42,325 nt of DNA from Spirochaeta sp. (GCA_030590585.1 JAUUYD010000001.1:1-42325); one strand, 5' to 3'; positions 18,775-25,977 are shown, numbered from the stretch's first letter. The notes: generated by a model from the sequence alone, not told the origin. Translations and numbers: made by a program.

Positions 18775-19554
18775 TCAGGGATCAATTCCGAAGAGTGTAC
18801 AGGCGTTATTCCAGAGTGCCAGAGTGACATCTTCTTCAGGTTCATCACGTAATTCGGCAATAAATGCTGCTGTGGAAGGCATGTAGACCGGTTTGTTGCG
18901 TTTGCCGCGGTATTCTGCCGGTACCATAAAAGGGCTTTCGCTCTCGATTACAATCCTGTCCATGGGAAGGTTCCGTACGGCTTCATGCAAATTTCTTGCG
19001 TTCCTGTACGTGACGTTACCGGCAAAAGAAAAGTACAGATTATCGTGATTTTCCAGCATATCCGATGCGTATTCCCAATCTTCGGAATAACAATGGAGAA
19101 CACCGCCGCGAGACGGCAGTTTTGATTTGAGAATTTCCTTGATGTCATGTCCGGCCTTACGGTTGTGGATAATGACAGGGACATTGAAACTTTCAGCAAG
19201 TTCAAGTTGGGCAATGAAGAGCTCAACCTGGGAACTCTTGTCACCGAATTTCCTGAAATAATCCAAACCGGTTTCCCCAATGGCCATAACACGGTCTTTC
19301 TGTACACCGTCGTTGATTTTCTGCTGCCAATCTGAACCGGGATGCTGAACTTCCGATGGAGAAACGCCGATACTGAAAATAACATTGGATGCGGTTGCGA
19401 GATTTTGATAAACCTCGAAGAAATCCTGAAGGTTATTTGTGATGCTCATGATTTTCTGAACATTAGCCTGTTTGGCTTCCTGAGTGACGATCAACTGTTC
19501 GATAGGGTCTTCATGAATGAGACCGATATGTGCGTGTGTGTCGAAGTAACGCAT
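18775..19554 (-). CDS. tatD: TatD-family metal-dependent hydrolase
   Basis: 259 residues, normal for TatD/YcfH phosphoesterases (DNase- or D-aminoacyl-tRNA-linked activities are reported in the family). Metal ligands are visible: H7 and H9 in DTHAHI, E94 in GETGLDY, H130 in VIIHNRKAG and H154 in VLHCYS. The last conserved Asp, normally in an ETDxP motif, is replaced: the sequence is IESESPFMVP, with Glu206 at that place. This may change metal binding or activity. The N-terminal fold and the Arg-Asn-Lys-Pro segment (RGKRNKP) are normal. It is the first gene of a two-gene minus-strand unit with dusB. Confidence 0.93.
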   Translation of the reverse strand: MRYFDTHAHIGLIHEDPIEQLIVTQEAKQANVQKIMSITNNLQDFFEVYQNLATASNVIFSIGVSPSEVQHPGSDWQQKINDGVQKDRVMAIGETGLDYFRKFGDKSSQVELFIAQLELAESFNVPVIIHNRKAGHDIKEILKSKLPSRGGVLHCYSEDWEYASDMLENHDNLYFSFAGNVTYRNARNLHEAVRNLPMDRIVIESESPFMVPAEYRGKRNKPVYMPSTAAFIAELRDEPEEDVTLALWNNACTLFGIDP

Positions 19555-19630
19555 GAGTAACCCGCTTTCCTGGGAAGTTTAAGTCGGTCCTGTTCATGGC
19601 AAAAATCGGACAGGATGATGACTCGCTCTA

Positions 19631-19660
19631 TTTCTACCCGTGTAACCATGAGCTTGTCAA
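19631..19660 (-). promoter_or_regulatory. Putative promoter of tatD-dusB
   Basis: On the minus strand TTGACA (19660-19655) is followed after 18 nt by TAGAAA (19636-19631), about 77 nt before the tatD ATG. The -35 is a perfect consensus. Confidence 0.5.
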
Positions 19661-19753
19661 CATAAATCGCCCTTACTGTGGAGCTTGCCTTCAAACGGGA
19701 TGGTAGGATATGATGATTCCTGATCTAGCGCTTACCTGCACCGAGGAGACAGT

Positions 19754-20779
19754 GTGCCAGATTTAAAATCCGGAAAGAACAGAAGAACCCGACGGGCCGG
19801 AATAAGTTCCGGAGGTTTTTTGGGATCATTCTGGCGCTTCGGCCGGCAGAAATTTACCATTATGCTGGTTCCGCATACCGAGAAACGTACGGTGCATTTC
19901 CAGGTATCCCTCTTCACCATGTTTTTTATGGCAGTTATGTTCATCGGACTGCTTGCCGGTTTTTTCTGGTTTTCTCTTGATTTCTCCGGGAAAGAGGTAC
20001 TGCTGGCCTCACGTTCGAAAGATCTGATTAATACCGAAGCCAGTTTGGATGTTATCAGGGATGAAGTCGGACATCTTGTCACTTCTGCCGGTGCCTTCAA
20101 GAACAGTCTTGATGACACAATGGATATACTCGGTTTGAAGGGTGAAGCTGTTGATCCTTCCACCGGGGGCGGCGATCTGGCATCTTTATTCGCTGTTGAA
20201 CAAACCGATGGCAATACCCTGGCCGAAGTAACTGATCTGCAGGCCCTCAGGGTTTCTCTGGATGATTCTGTTTCCTCTCTTGAGGATATTGGTCTTGTTC
20301 TCTCCAGTCAGAAAGATCTTCTTTCAGATATACCTACAATATGGCCGCTCCAGGGTGTTCGCGGCTGGGTCACCCAGGTTTTTGGTCCCTCCATACATCC
20401 TTTCGGTAAGTATTGGTACCTGCATCGAGGAGTCGATTTGGCTTTCGGTTATGGTGTACCTATTATGGCTACGGCCAATGGTAAGGTTATCAAAAAAGAA
20501 TTTGATCCAAATGGTTTTGGAAATTACCTTGATATTCAGCATAAATACGGTTTCAAAACCCGTTATGCCCACATGCAGCGTCAGTTTATTGAGGTTGGAC
20601 AAATCATTTCTCAGGGTGAAGTTATCGGTACCATGGGTAGTACAGGTCAATCTACCGGACCTCATCTGCATTATGAAGTTATGATCGGAACACAGTTGGT
20701 AGACCCGATTAAATTCCTGAATATGGCTAATCCGGATGGACTGAACAACATCACAACATCACTTCAACGTTATCAATAG
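19754..20779 (+). CDS. Membrane-anchored M23 (LytM-type) metallopeptidase
   Basis: 341 residues from GTG 19754, with GAGGA 5 nt upstream. A basic N-terminus is followed by one membrane helix at about 53-76 (FTMFFMAVMFIGLLAGFFWF) and a helical stalk. The C-terminal LytM domain has zinc ligands HRGVD (about 226-230) and GPHLHYE (about 302-308), with the intervening GTMGSTGQSTG. All M23 ligands are present, so it is probably an active peptidoglycan endopeptidase facing the periplasm. The bactofilin gene follows 17 bp later. M23-bactofilin pairing is a recurrent arrangement in which bactofilin positions the hydrolase to shape the cell. Confidence 0.95.
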   Translation: MPDLKSGKNRRTRRAGISSGGFLGSFWRFGRQKFTIMLVPHTEKRTVHFQVSLFTMFFMAVMFIGLLAGFFWFSLDFSGKEVLLASRSKDLINTEASLDVIRDEVGHLVTSAGAFKNSLDDTMDILGLKGEAVDPSTGGGDLASLFAVEQTDGNTLAEVTDLQALRVSLDDSVSSLEDIGLVLSSQKDLLSDIPTIWPLQGVRGWVTQVFGPSIHPFGKYWYLHRGVDLAFGYGVPIMATANGKVIKKEFDPNGFGNYLDIQHKYGFKTRYAHMQRQFIEVGQIISQGEVIGTMGSTGQSTGPHLHYEVMIGTQLVDPIKFLNMANPDGLNNITTSLQRYQ

Positions 20780-20796
20780 AGGCTTAATTCAGCAGT

Positions 20797-21240
20797 ATGG
20801 ATGATTACACAAAAGGTCAGGCTCTCATAAATTCAATTATCGGAGACGGAACCCGTTTTCGCGGTGATTTGGATTTACAGGGACTCCTTCGCATTGATGG
20901 AGATTTCGAGGGCAACATAAGGACGGAAGGACGTGTCCTGGTGGGCAAAGGCGGTAGAGCACGATGCCTGATTGTTGCAGATACTGTTGTTATTGGCGGT
21001 GTTGTTAAAGGTGATATAAAAGCCGGCAGAAAAGTGGTGCTTTTATCTACATGCATCATGATTGGCAATATTCGATCTCCGCAGATTGTTGTTGAAGAAG
21101 GTGTGATTCTCCACGGACATTGTACCATTTCAGATGATACTCAGGTTCTGGCTGCCGCACCGTCAGGAGAGGAAGCCTTGTTTTCTGTGGACTGGGGGCG
21201 TAAGCAGACTGCGGTAACGAACCTTTCCCCGGGTCTGTAG
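20797..21240 (+). CDS. Bactofilin, polymer-forming cytoskeletal protein
   Basis: 147 residues. The core (about 12-125) is a run of hydrophobic beta-helix repeats spaced by Gly: GTRFRGDLDLQG, LRIDGDFEGNI, VLVGKGGRA, VVIGGVVKGDI, IMIGNI, ILHGHCTI. Short flexible ends are typical of bactofilins, which polymerise without nucleotide into cytoplasmic filaments. It sits between the M23 peptidase (17 bp upstream) and yaaR (9 bp downstream), so the four genes 19754-22697 appear to be one operon. A second bactofilin lies at 25000. Confidence 0.95.
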   Translation: MDDYTKGQALINSIIGDGTRFRGDLDLQGLLRIDGDFEGNIRTEGRVLVGKGGRARCLIVADTVVIGGVVKGDIKAGRKVVLLSTCIMIGNIRSPQIVVEEGVILHGHCTISDDTQVLAAAPSGEEALFSVDWGRKQTAVTNLSPGL

Positions 21241-21249
21241 GAGCCAAGC

Positions 21250-21768
21250 ATGGATATTGAGCGGCTCAGTCAAATCGGTTCAACCCTCGATACCCGGCTT
21301 AAAAAAAAGAAAGACAATGAGAAAGCCAGGACAGGAAAATCAGGGGGACTTGCTTTCAGATCCGTAATGGGCAAGGCTGCTGATGGTAATATGCCTGTCG
21401 GTGAAGTTCTCCTCTCCGGCCTATTGCCTGTACTTGACGGATCTGAAACCATCGAGGGTCTGCTGGATGATGTACATGAAACCGGTGAGGCATTAAAACG
21501 GGACCCGGTATTTGGTCCTTTGAACGGGTATAAAAAAGCGGTTCGGCGTTTTCTTTGTTATATCATCGAGAATAGTCTTGAAATGGAAGAAACACTGGGA
21601 ATCCGGAATCCGCGCACCATGCAGCAGAAAAAATATGTAATGATCAGGGTTGTTGATGAGCGATTGGAGAGCCTGGCGGCTCATGTCCTGAAGAATCAGG
21701 CAGATCAATTGAATATTTTAGGGCGTATCGATGAAATAAACGGTATGCTGGTAGACCTGAAAGGTTAA
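21250..21768 (+). CDS. YaaR-family (DUF327) protein
   Basis: 172 residues. A charged N-terminus (LKKKKDNEKARTGK) precedes an all-helical domain typical of YaaR: LLDDVHETGEALKRDP, YKKAVRRFLCYIIENS, then KKYVMIRVVDERLESLA and LGRIDEINGMLVDLKG at the end. The biochemical function of YaaR is not established. In Bacillus, yaaR lies near yaaT, and the same pairing is seen here (yaaT follows after 20 bp), which supports the assignment. The holB gene that lies between them in Bacillus is absent. Confidence 0.85.
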   Translation: MDIERLSQIGSTLDTRLKKKKDNEKARTGKSGGLAFRSVMGKAADGNMPVGEVLLSGLLPVLDGSETIEGLLDDVHETGEALKRDPVFGPLNGYKKAVRRFLCYIIENSLEMEETLGIRNPRTMQQKKYVMIRVVDERLESLAAHVLKNQADQLNILGRIDEINGMLVDLKG

Positions 21769-21788
21769 GAGGCTATTAAAGAATCAGC

Positions 21789-22697
21789 ATGAGTAAAGAT
21801 AAAAACGGACGGGGACAACGGAATGGAAATACCGATAAATCGGGTTTCCATGATATACCGGAGAATCTCTGGCGAGCCAGGGTTGTGCCCACAAATGATT
21901 TTGAATATTGCTCACCACCGAAAGATATGAATATCGAACGTGGTGATTTTGTTGTTATCTCTACCAGATACGGAAATGATATGGCACGTATCCTCGGACC
22001 GGTAATTGTACGGGATGATATTGATTTTGAAAATGTACGAATAATAGACCGCATTGCAACAACACAAGACCTGGAAAAACGAAAAGATTTTGAGCAGCGG
22101 GAAGATGTGGCATATAAATATTGCCGGGAAAGAATTATTCGGCTCAAATTGGCAATGAAACTCGTTTCAGCTCACTACATTCTTGATGAACAGAAAGTAA
22201 TGTTTTTCTTTACGGCAGAAAACCGGATAGATTTCAGGGAACTGGTTAAAGAGCTTGTATCTCATTTTAAAATGAGAATAGAACTCAGACAGATTGGTGT
22301 CCGGGATGAATCAAGAGTGATAGGCGGAGTTGCGGTCTGCGGACGTCAATTTTGTTGTCATAGCCTGACAGATAAATTATCTCCGGTTTCCATAAAAATG
22401 GCCAAGGATCAGAATCTGTCTCTCAATTCATTGAAAATATCCGGCCCATGCGGCCGGTTGCTTTGTTGTCTTGCATTTGAGCATGAGCATTATTCAGCCG
22501 AACGTAAGCTCATGCCTCATGAAGGATCAAGAATTATCTATGAGGGAGTGAGCTTTAAAGTTACGGAAGTGAATATCTTTTCCAGGAAAATCCATCTTTT
22601 CGGTCCTGAGGGACGGCATATGGATGTACCTGTTTCACGCCTGGCACGTAAAGACGGAAGTCGTTGGATTATCCTTCCTGAGGAAGCTGAAGAATAA
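21789..22697 (+). CDS. ricT: PSP1-domain protein YaaT (RicT-like)
   Basis: 302 residues. The PSP1 domain covers roughly residues 55-270. Conserved cysteines are C184, C189 and C190 (VCGRQFCCHS) and C221, C226 and C227 (GPCGRLLCCLAFEHEHY). In Bacillus RicT such cysteines help the RicA-RicF-RicT complex hold iron-sulfur clusters, and that complex affects RNA maturation and phosphorelay signalling. No ricA or ricF is in view, so the protein may act alone or with distant partners. The N-terminal 20 residues are polar. It is the last gene of the M23-bactofilin-yaaR-yaaT run. The symbol is by homology. Confidence 0.88.
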   Translation: MSKDKNGRGQRNGNTDKSGFHDIPENLWRARVVPTNDFEYCSPPKDMNIERGDFVVISTRYGNDMARILGPVIVRDDIDFENVRIIDRIATTQDLEKRKDFEQREDVAYKYCRERIIRLKLAMKLVSAHYILDEQKVMFFFTAENRIDFRELVKELVSHFKMRIELRQIGVRDESRVIGGVAVCGRQFCCHSLTDKLSPVSIKMAKDQNLSLNSLKISGPCGRLLCCLAFEHEHYSAERKLMPHEGSRIIYEGVSFKVTEVNIFSRKIHLFGPEGRHMDVPVSRLARKDGSRWIILPEEAEE

Positions 22698-22736
22698 GTT
22701 TATACTGAGATTGTTCAATTTGTCCTTCTCAGGTTG

Positions 22737-22766
22737 TTGACATCGAATGGGCCGGTTTGTTATTAT
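22737..22766 (+). promoter_or_regulatory. Putative promoter of the zinc-ribbon gene
   Basis: Perfect TTGACA at 22737-22742 and TATTAT at 22761-22766, spacer 18 nt, about 65 nt upstream of the small gene's ATG. Confidence 0.6.
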
Positions 22767-22833
22767 CGGTCCGCAAAATAATTAGTAGGAGCTTCGGTCA
22801 TTTTGATTGTAAGAGCCTCCAAGGAGTAAGCCC

Positions 22834-23004
22834 ATGGCCGGAGTCAGTAAGAATGCGCGAACCATATCGGGGACCCATAAGTTTGTCTGCCCCTGCGGCG
22901 GTGAAGTGAAGATGCGGTCCGTTTTCGCCAGCGGCCGGATGAAGCATTTCGCCTATTGCGGGAAATGTAAACGTGAAGAGCGTCGCCCCCGGGATTTCAA
23001 TTAG
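22834..23004 (+). CDS. 56-residue zinc-ribbon protein of unknown function
   Basis: The reading frame starts at ATG 22834, 7 nt after a perfect AAGGAG, and ends with TAG at 23002-23004. The protein is basic (many Arg and Lys) and has two cysteine knuckles, C19-x-C21 (VCPCGGEVKM) and C42-x2-C45 (YCGKCKREE), spaced as in a rubredoxin-like zinc ribbon. A C-terminal basic run (REERRPRDF) suggests binding of RNA or ribosomes, but this is inference. It has its own consensus promoter and lies upstream of rpsT. I do not recognise a named family. A strong ribosome site, promoter and clean cysteine pattern make it a real gene. Confidence 0.8.
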   Translation: MAGVSKNARTISGTHKFVCPCGGEVKMRSVFASGRMKHFAYCGKCKREERRPRDFN

Positions 23005-23037
23005 AGAGAACAATAGCCGGAGGATAATCATTAAACC

Positions 23038-23066
23038 TTGACGGTAAAAGGGTTATCTGTTAATAG
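23038..23066 (+). promoter_or_regulatory. Putative rpsT promoter
   Basis: TTGACG at 23038-23043 and TAATAG at 23061-23066 with a 17-nt spacer. It would give a leader of about 195 nt before the rpsT TTG, containing the cloverleaf element. Confidence 0.5.
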
Positions 23067-23164
23067 TTATTTCTGAAAGTTCCTGAATAGAGGACTTATT
23101 CCCAAACGAAATGAGAGCAGTGAGCTTGTTCATTGCCAAATGAGTGCAGGGAAAGCATGGTTTA

Positions 23165-23236
23165 ATACCCCGCGGCTCTGCCGCGGAACAGGAGCCGCTT
23201 GAGCGGCTCCGGGTCCAGGGTTCTGCCCTGGGGTAT
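23165..23236 (+). repeat. Perfect four-arm cloverleaf element in the rpsT leader
   Basis: Seventy-two nucleotides can fold into a four-way junction with no mismatches. The closing stem is ATACC/GGTAT (23165-23169 with 23232-23236). Arm 1 is CCGCGGC-TCT-GCCGCGG (23170-23186). Arm 2 is GGAGCCGC-TTGA-GCGGCTCC (23191-23210). Arm 3 is CCAGGG-TTCTG-CCCTGG (23215-23231). It is not a tRNA: arm lengths and loops do not fit. There is no T-tract, so it is not a simple terminator. GC-rich triple-hairpin elements are known as dispersed repeats in some bacteria, and this may be one; no second copy is in this window. Confidence 0.75.
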
Positions 23237-23267
23237 GATACCATTCATTATAAAGAGGTTGTTACCA

Positions 23268-23531
23268 TTGCCCAATTCAATTGATGCCGCAAAAAGGCAC
23301 AGACAGAACCTGAAAAGACGTACACATAATCGTACTATCAAGAGCCGGGTTAGAACCTGTATTAGAGCTTTTGAAGCTGCTGTTGAGATTAAGGACAAAG
23401 CCGTTGCCGAAACTCAATACGCGGATTTCGTCAAGCTGGTTGATACTGCGACCGGGAAAGGTCTATATCATCAAAATACTGCGGCACGGAAAAAATCGCG
23501 TCTGCACAAGAGATTGGTAGCCCTGGCCTGA
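23268..23531 (+). CDS. rpsT: 30S ribosomal protein S20, TTG start
   Basis: 87 residues. S20 binds 16S rRNA early in small-subunit assembly. The sequence after the start, PNSIDAAKRHRQNLKRR, then NRTIKSRVRTCIRAF and the C-terminal NTAARKKSRLHKRLVAL, is diagnostic. The start is TTG at 23268, 9 nt after AAGAGG. In-frame codons further upstream run into the cloverleaf and make no sense as S20. E. coli rpsT also uses a UUG start and is autoregulated at translation, so the rare codon here fits the same logic. The HU gene follows 45 bp later and could share the transcript. Confidence 0.95.
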   Translation: MPNSIDAAKRHRQNLKRRTHNRTIKSRVRTCIRAFEAAVEIKDKAVAETQYADFVKLVDTATGKGLYHQNTAARKKSRLHKRLVALA

Positions 23532-23576
23532 TTTAAGCTGCAATGTTAATTACGATTCGAAGATAGGGGGATTCCG

Positions 23577-23891
23577 ATGGCCGAAAATGATGATCAGATG
23601 AAAATGACCAAGGCCGAAATCATAGAGCACATCTATGATACCTCGGGGATCAGCCGGAAGGATATCCATAATGTCATCGATTCATTCTTTGAAGAGGTGA
23701 AGGATGCTCTTACTGACGATCGTGTTGTAGAGCTCAGGGGTTTTGGTACATTTGAGATTCGTACCCGAAAAGGCCGGGATAAAGCCCGAAACCCGAAAAC
23801 CGGTGAGATTGTACCTGTTAAAACCCATGGTGTTACTGTCTTCCGTCCTGGTAAAGAGCTTAAAAAAATGGCATGGAATCTTCGCCATTAA
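23577..23891 (+). CDS. HU/IHF-family DNA-binding protein
   Basis: 104 residues with a short N-terminal extension (MAENDDQMK) before the HU core beginning MTKAEIIEHIYDTSGIS. The beta-arm signature GFGTFEIRTRKGRDKARNP carries the RNPKTGE motif at the arm tip, where Pro intercalates into DNA. It bends and compacts DNA as a dimer. GGGGG lies 9 nt before the ATG. A strong terminator follows. HU and IHF subunits cannot be separated reliably from this sequence alone. Confidence 0.95.
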   Translation: MAENDDQMKMTKAEIIEHIYDTSGISRKDIHNVIDSFFEEVKDALTDDRVVELRGFGTFEIRTRKGRDKARNPKTGEIVPVKTHGVTVFRPGKELKKMAWNLRH

Positions 23892-23912
23892 TTGTAATTT
23901 ATCATGAAATAC

Positions 23913-23944
23913 AAGCCCCGTTCTTCAAGGATGGGGCTTTTTTT
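23913..23944 (+). terminator. Rho-independent terminator after the HU gene
   Basis: AAGCCCC (23913-23919) pairs with GGGGCTT (23933-23939) across a 13-nt loop and is followed by a run of T to 23944. Confidence 0.9.
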
Positions 23945-24000
23945 GGCGTAATGCTGTTCCTTGACGACAGCAAAAGTCACCTCCTGCAATGAGGCGCTTG

Positions 24001-24029
24001 TTGACGGATGCAGGTAATCAGGAGACAAT
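24001..24029 (+). promoter_or_regulatory. Putative promoter of the response-regulator operon
   Basis: TTGACG at 24001-24006, 17-nt spacer, GACAAT at 24024-24029. The -10 ends 10 nt before the ATG at 24040, so the leader would be only a few bases. A second TTGACG occurs at 23961. Confidence 0.4.
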
Positions 24030-24039
24030 AGAGAAGATC

Positions 24040-24771
24040 ATGAATAAAAAGAAAATACTGATAATTGATGACGAACAGATCAATCTTGATTTCTTCGATG
24101 TAATGCTCACTCGCCTGGGGTTTGTTGTTCTCATGGCAGTTGATGGGGAAGAAGGGTTGGAAATGATACGGGAACATGTCCCCGATCTCATCATTCTGGA
24201 TAATATAATGCCCAGGCTAACCGGATGGGAACTTACGAAAATGCTCAAAAAGGATGATGCATATTCTGAGTTTCGTGATATTCCTATTATTATGTTTTCA
24301 GCCATGGATGCTGTTAAAGATAAAATTGAGGGTTTTGAGCTTGGAATAGACGATTATATCATAAAACCATTTAACTTTTCTGAAGTACTGGCTCGAATTC
24401 GAGCTGTCCTGAGAAATCATGAACTTACCCGGCAGGTACTGCTTCGGGAAAAACGTCTGGCTCTCACTGATTCTTTGAATAAATCCCTGGGGTATTTCAC
24501 TGAACACTTGAAAGCTCCGGTTCTTGGACTGATTAAATCCTCCGAAGCTCTTGATGTTACAGATTCTGCGGATGTGGAAAAGTTTAAAAAACAGGTGATT
24601 ATTGAAGCTGAGCAGACCCTGGCTGCTCTTGGCGGACTGGAAGATGAAGTGAAAAAGCTGCAGGAAAGTGATGGTACTCTCAGAGCAGCTGAATTGTCAT
24701 TGCAGGAGCTTGAGGAACGTTTTCGTGAGCATTTCAGGGAACTGCATGATAATGTTGGAGAAGCGAAATGA
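24040..24771 (+). CDS. Response regulator with degenerate histidine-kinase-like helical tail
   Basis: 243 residues from ATG 24040, the normal receiver start MNKKKILIIDDEQINLDFFD. The receiver has the acidic pair at 10-11, acceptor Asp54 (LIILDNIMP), the conserved Ser in FSAMDA and Lys in YIIKPF, so it can probably be phosphorylated. The C-terminal 110 residues are helical. A segment GYFTEHLKAPVLGLIKSSEA resembles the dimerisation helix of histidine kinases, with an H-x-K-x-P remnant, but no ATPase domain follows. No DNA-binding domain is seen. Its stop overlaps the next start as ATGA. Output is therefore by protein contact, perhaps with the operon partners (TPR protein, bactofilin). Confidence 0.9.
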   Translation: MNKKKILIIDDEQINLDFFDVMLTRLGFVVLMAVDGEEGLEMIREHVPDLIILDNIMPRLTGWELTKMLKKDDAYSEFRDIPIIMFSAMDAVKDKIEGFELGIDDYIIKPFNFSEVLARIRAVLRNHELTRQVLLREKRLALTDSLNKSLGYFTEHLKAPVLGLIKSSEALDVTDSADVEKFKKQVIIEAEQTLAALGGLEDEVKKLQESDGTLRAAELSLQELEERFREHFRELHDNVGEAK

Positions 24772-24989
24772 TTACTGAAGCAAAGAGAAAAGCGATTCAG
24801 CTCTTTGCCGAAGGCCGTAATTTCTATAAGAAGCAGGACTTTGTCTCGGCACTGAAGTATTTTGATGCGGCATACAAAGCCGATCCCACAGATAAACCTT
24901 CTGATGTGTTTGTAGAACGATGTAAGAATCTTATCGAAAACCCGCCTGATGAAGGTTGGGACGGCGTTTATCAGATGAAAACCAAATAA
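24768..24989 (+). CDS. Small TPR-like protein with cyclase-type C-terminal tail
   Basis: 73 residues, start overlapping the response-regulator stop by 4 bases. One TPR-like helix pair (AIQLFAEGRNFYKKQDF, then ALKYFDAAYKADP) is followed by CKNLIENPPDEGWDGVYQMK. This last motif resembles the tail often seen at the end of adenylate or guanylate cyclases that carry a TPR segment, where the tail ends in WDGVYxMxxK. Here the cyclase itself is missing. The gene may be an adaptor, or a fragment of such a protein now working alone. The tight coupling suggests a role with the response regulator. Confidence 0.75.
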   Translation: MITEAKRKAIQLFAEGRNFYKKQDFVSALKYFDAAYKADPTDKPSDVFVERCKNLIENPPDEGWDGVYQMKTK

Positions 24990-24999
24990 TAGAGATCTT

Positions 25000-25413
25000 A
25001 TGACCCGTAAAATAGAAAGTTCTGCAAATAAAGTACGGACTGTACTCGGCGACGAAACAAGATTTAACGGAATCCTCCGGTTCAAGGATTCTTTGAAAAT
25101 TGATGGTCATTTTGAAGGTGCCATTGAATCTCCGGGATTTCTCATGGTTGAAACCGGAGCTGAGGTTGTTGCCGATATCAGTGTTGGTATCCTCGTAGTC
25201 GGCGGTATTATTCACGGCAATGTTACCGCGGCTGAAAGACTTGAGCTGCTTCCAGGAGGCCGGATTATCGGCAATATCAGATGTCCCAACCTGATAATGG
25301 CTGAAAGTACCGGATTTCAGGGACGTTGTGAAATGCTTGCAGATCCTGCAGGGGTTGATATCTTCTCAGTTTCCCTGGATCGCCTCAAGAAAACCTTAGC
25401 TCGTGTCAACTGA
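25000..25413 (+). CDS. Second bactofilin
   Basis: 137 residues, again built of beta-helix repeats: GDETRFNGILRF, LKIDGHFEGAI, LMVETGAEVVA, ILVVGGIIHGNV, LLPGGRIIGNI. It resembles the bactofilin at 20797 in domain order but is clearly diverged. It follows the TPR gene by 10 bp and overlaps pncC by 11 bp, so the four genes 24040-25888 look like one operon. The pairing of a bactofilin with a response regulator hints at regulated filament assembly, which is inference. Confidence 0.93.
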   Translation: MTRKIESSANKVRTVLGDETRFNGILRFKDSLKIDGHFEGAIESPGFLMVETGAEVVADISVGILVVGGIIHGNVTAAERLELLPGGRIIGNIRCPNLIMAESTGFQGRCEMLADPAGVDIFSVSLDRLKKTLARVN

Positions 25414-25888
25414 AATTTCATCAGAGATTATCAGAGTTCTTATCGAACGGGGTGAAACCTTTGCTGCGGCTGAATCCTGTACAGGCGGGGGAATTGTTAC
25501 CCGCTTAACCGGTATACCTGGCAGCTCTGCAGTTGTATGGGGGGGGATTATTTCCTATGCCGATGAAGCCAAGATTACAATGCTGGATGTGAGTCCGAAG
25601 CTTCTTGAACAGGATGGTGCCGTATCATCGGGAGTGGCAAAGGCCATGTCATGGGGGATGCGGGTTCGTAGTGGCGCAGACTGGACTCTTGCTGTAACCG
25701 GAATTGCCGGGCCTGGCGGAGGGACTGCGGATAAGCCGGTTGGCACCGTGTGGATTGCCTGGTGTAACCCTGCAGCTGTTGTCTTGTCAGAATTATTTCA
25801 TTTTGACGGTGATAGAGAAACGATTCGCAGGAAAACGGAGGATAAGGCCCTTAACGGCCTGTATTATCTGATAACGCAGTCAGCTTGA
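25403..25888 (+). CDS. pncC: Nicotinamide-nucleotide amidohydrolase (CinA C-terminal domain)
   Basis: 161 residues. PncC converts nicotinamide mononucleotide to nicotinate mononucleotide plus ammonia in pyridine-nucleotide recycling. Motifs are in order: AAESCTGGGIVTRLTGIPGS, VWGGIISYADEAK and VTGIAGPGGGTADKPVGTVW. The start is GTG at 25403, inside the last codons of the bactofilin gene. Only the C-terminal CinA domain is present, as in E. coli PncC; the N-terminal molybdopterin-like domain is absent. Coupling to the bactofilin is by overlap only and does not imply shared function. Confidence 0.95.
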   Translation: MSTEISSEIIRVLIERGETFAAAESCTGGGIVTRLTGIPGSSAVVWGGIISYADEAKITMLDVSPKLLEQDGAVSSGVAKAMSWGMRVRSGADWTLAVTGIAGPGGGTADKPVGTVWIAWCNPAAVVLSELFHFDGDRETIRRKTEDKALNGLYYLITQSA

Positions 25889-25898
25889 ACGGATCTGC

Positions 25899-25928
25899 TT
25901 GACAGGTGTTACAAGCTATTACTATATT
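25899..25928 (+). promoter_or_regulatory. Putative rho promoter
   Basis: Perfect TTGACA at 25899-25904 and TATATT at 25923-25928 with an 18-nt spacer. Predicted leader about 130 nt. Confidence 0.6.
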
Positions 25929-25977
25929 GTTAGCGAAGCGGTTTCAGGCAAATCGCTCAATTCAATAAGCATAATGT

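Noticed and set aside
22705..22732. 6-bp inverted repeat CTGAGA/TCTCAG after yaaT
   Set aside because: The stem is short with a 16-nt loop and no T-tract, too weak to call a terminator.
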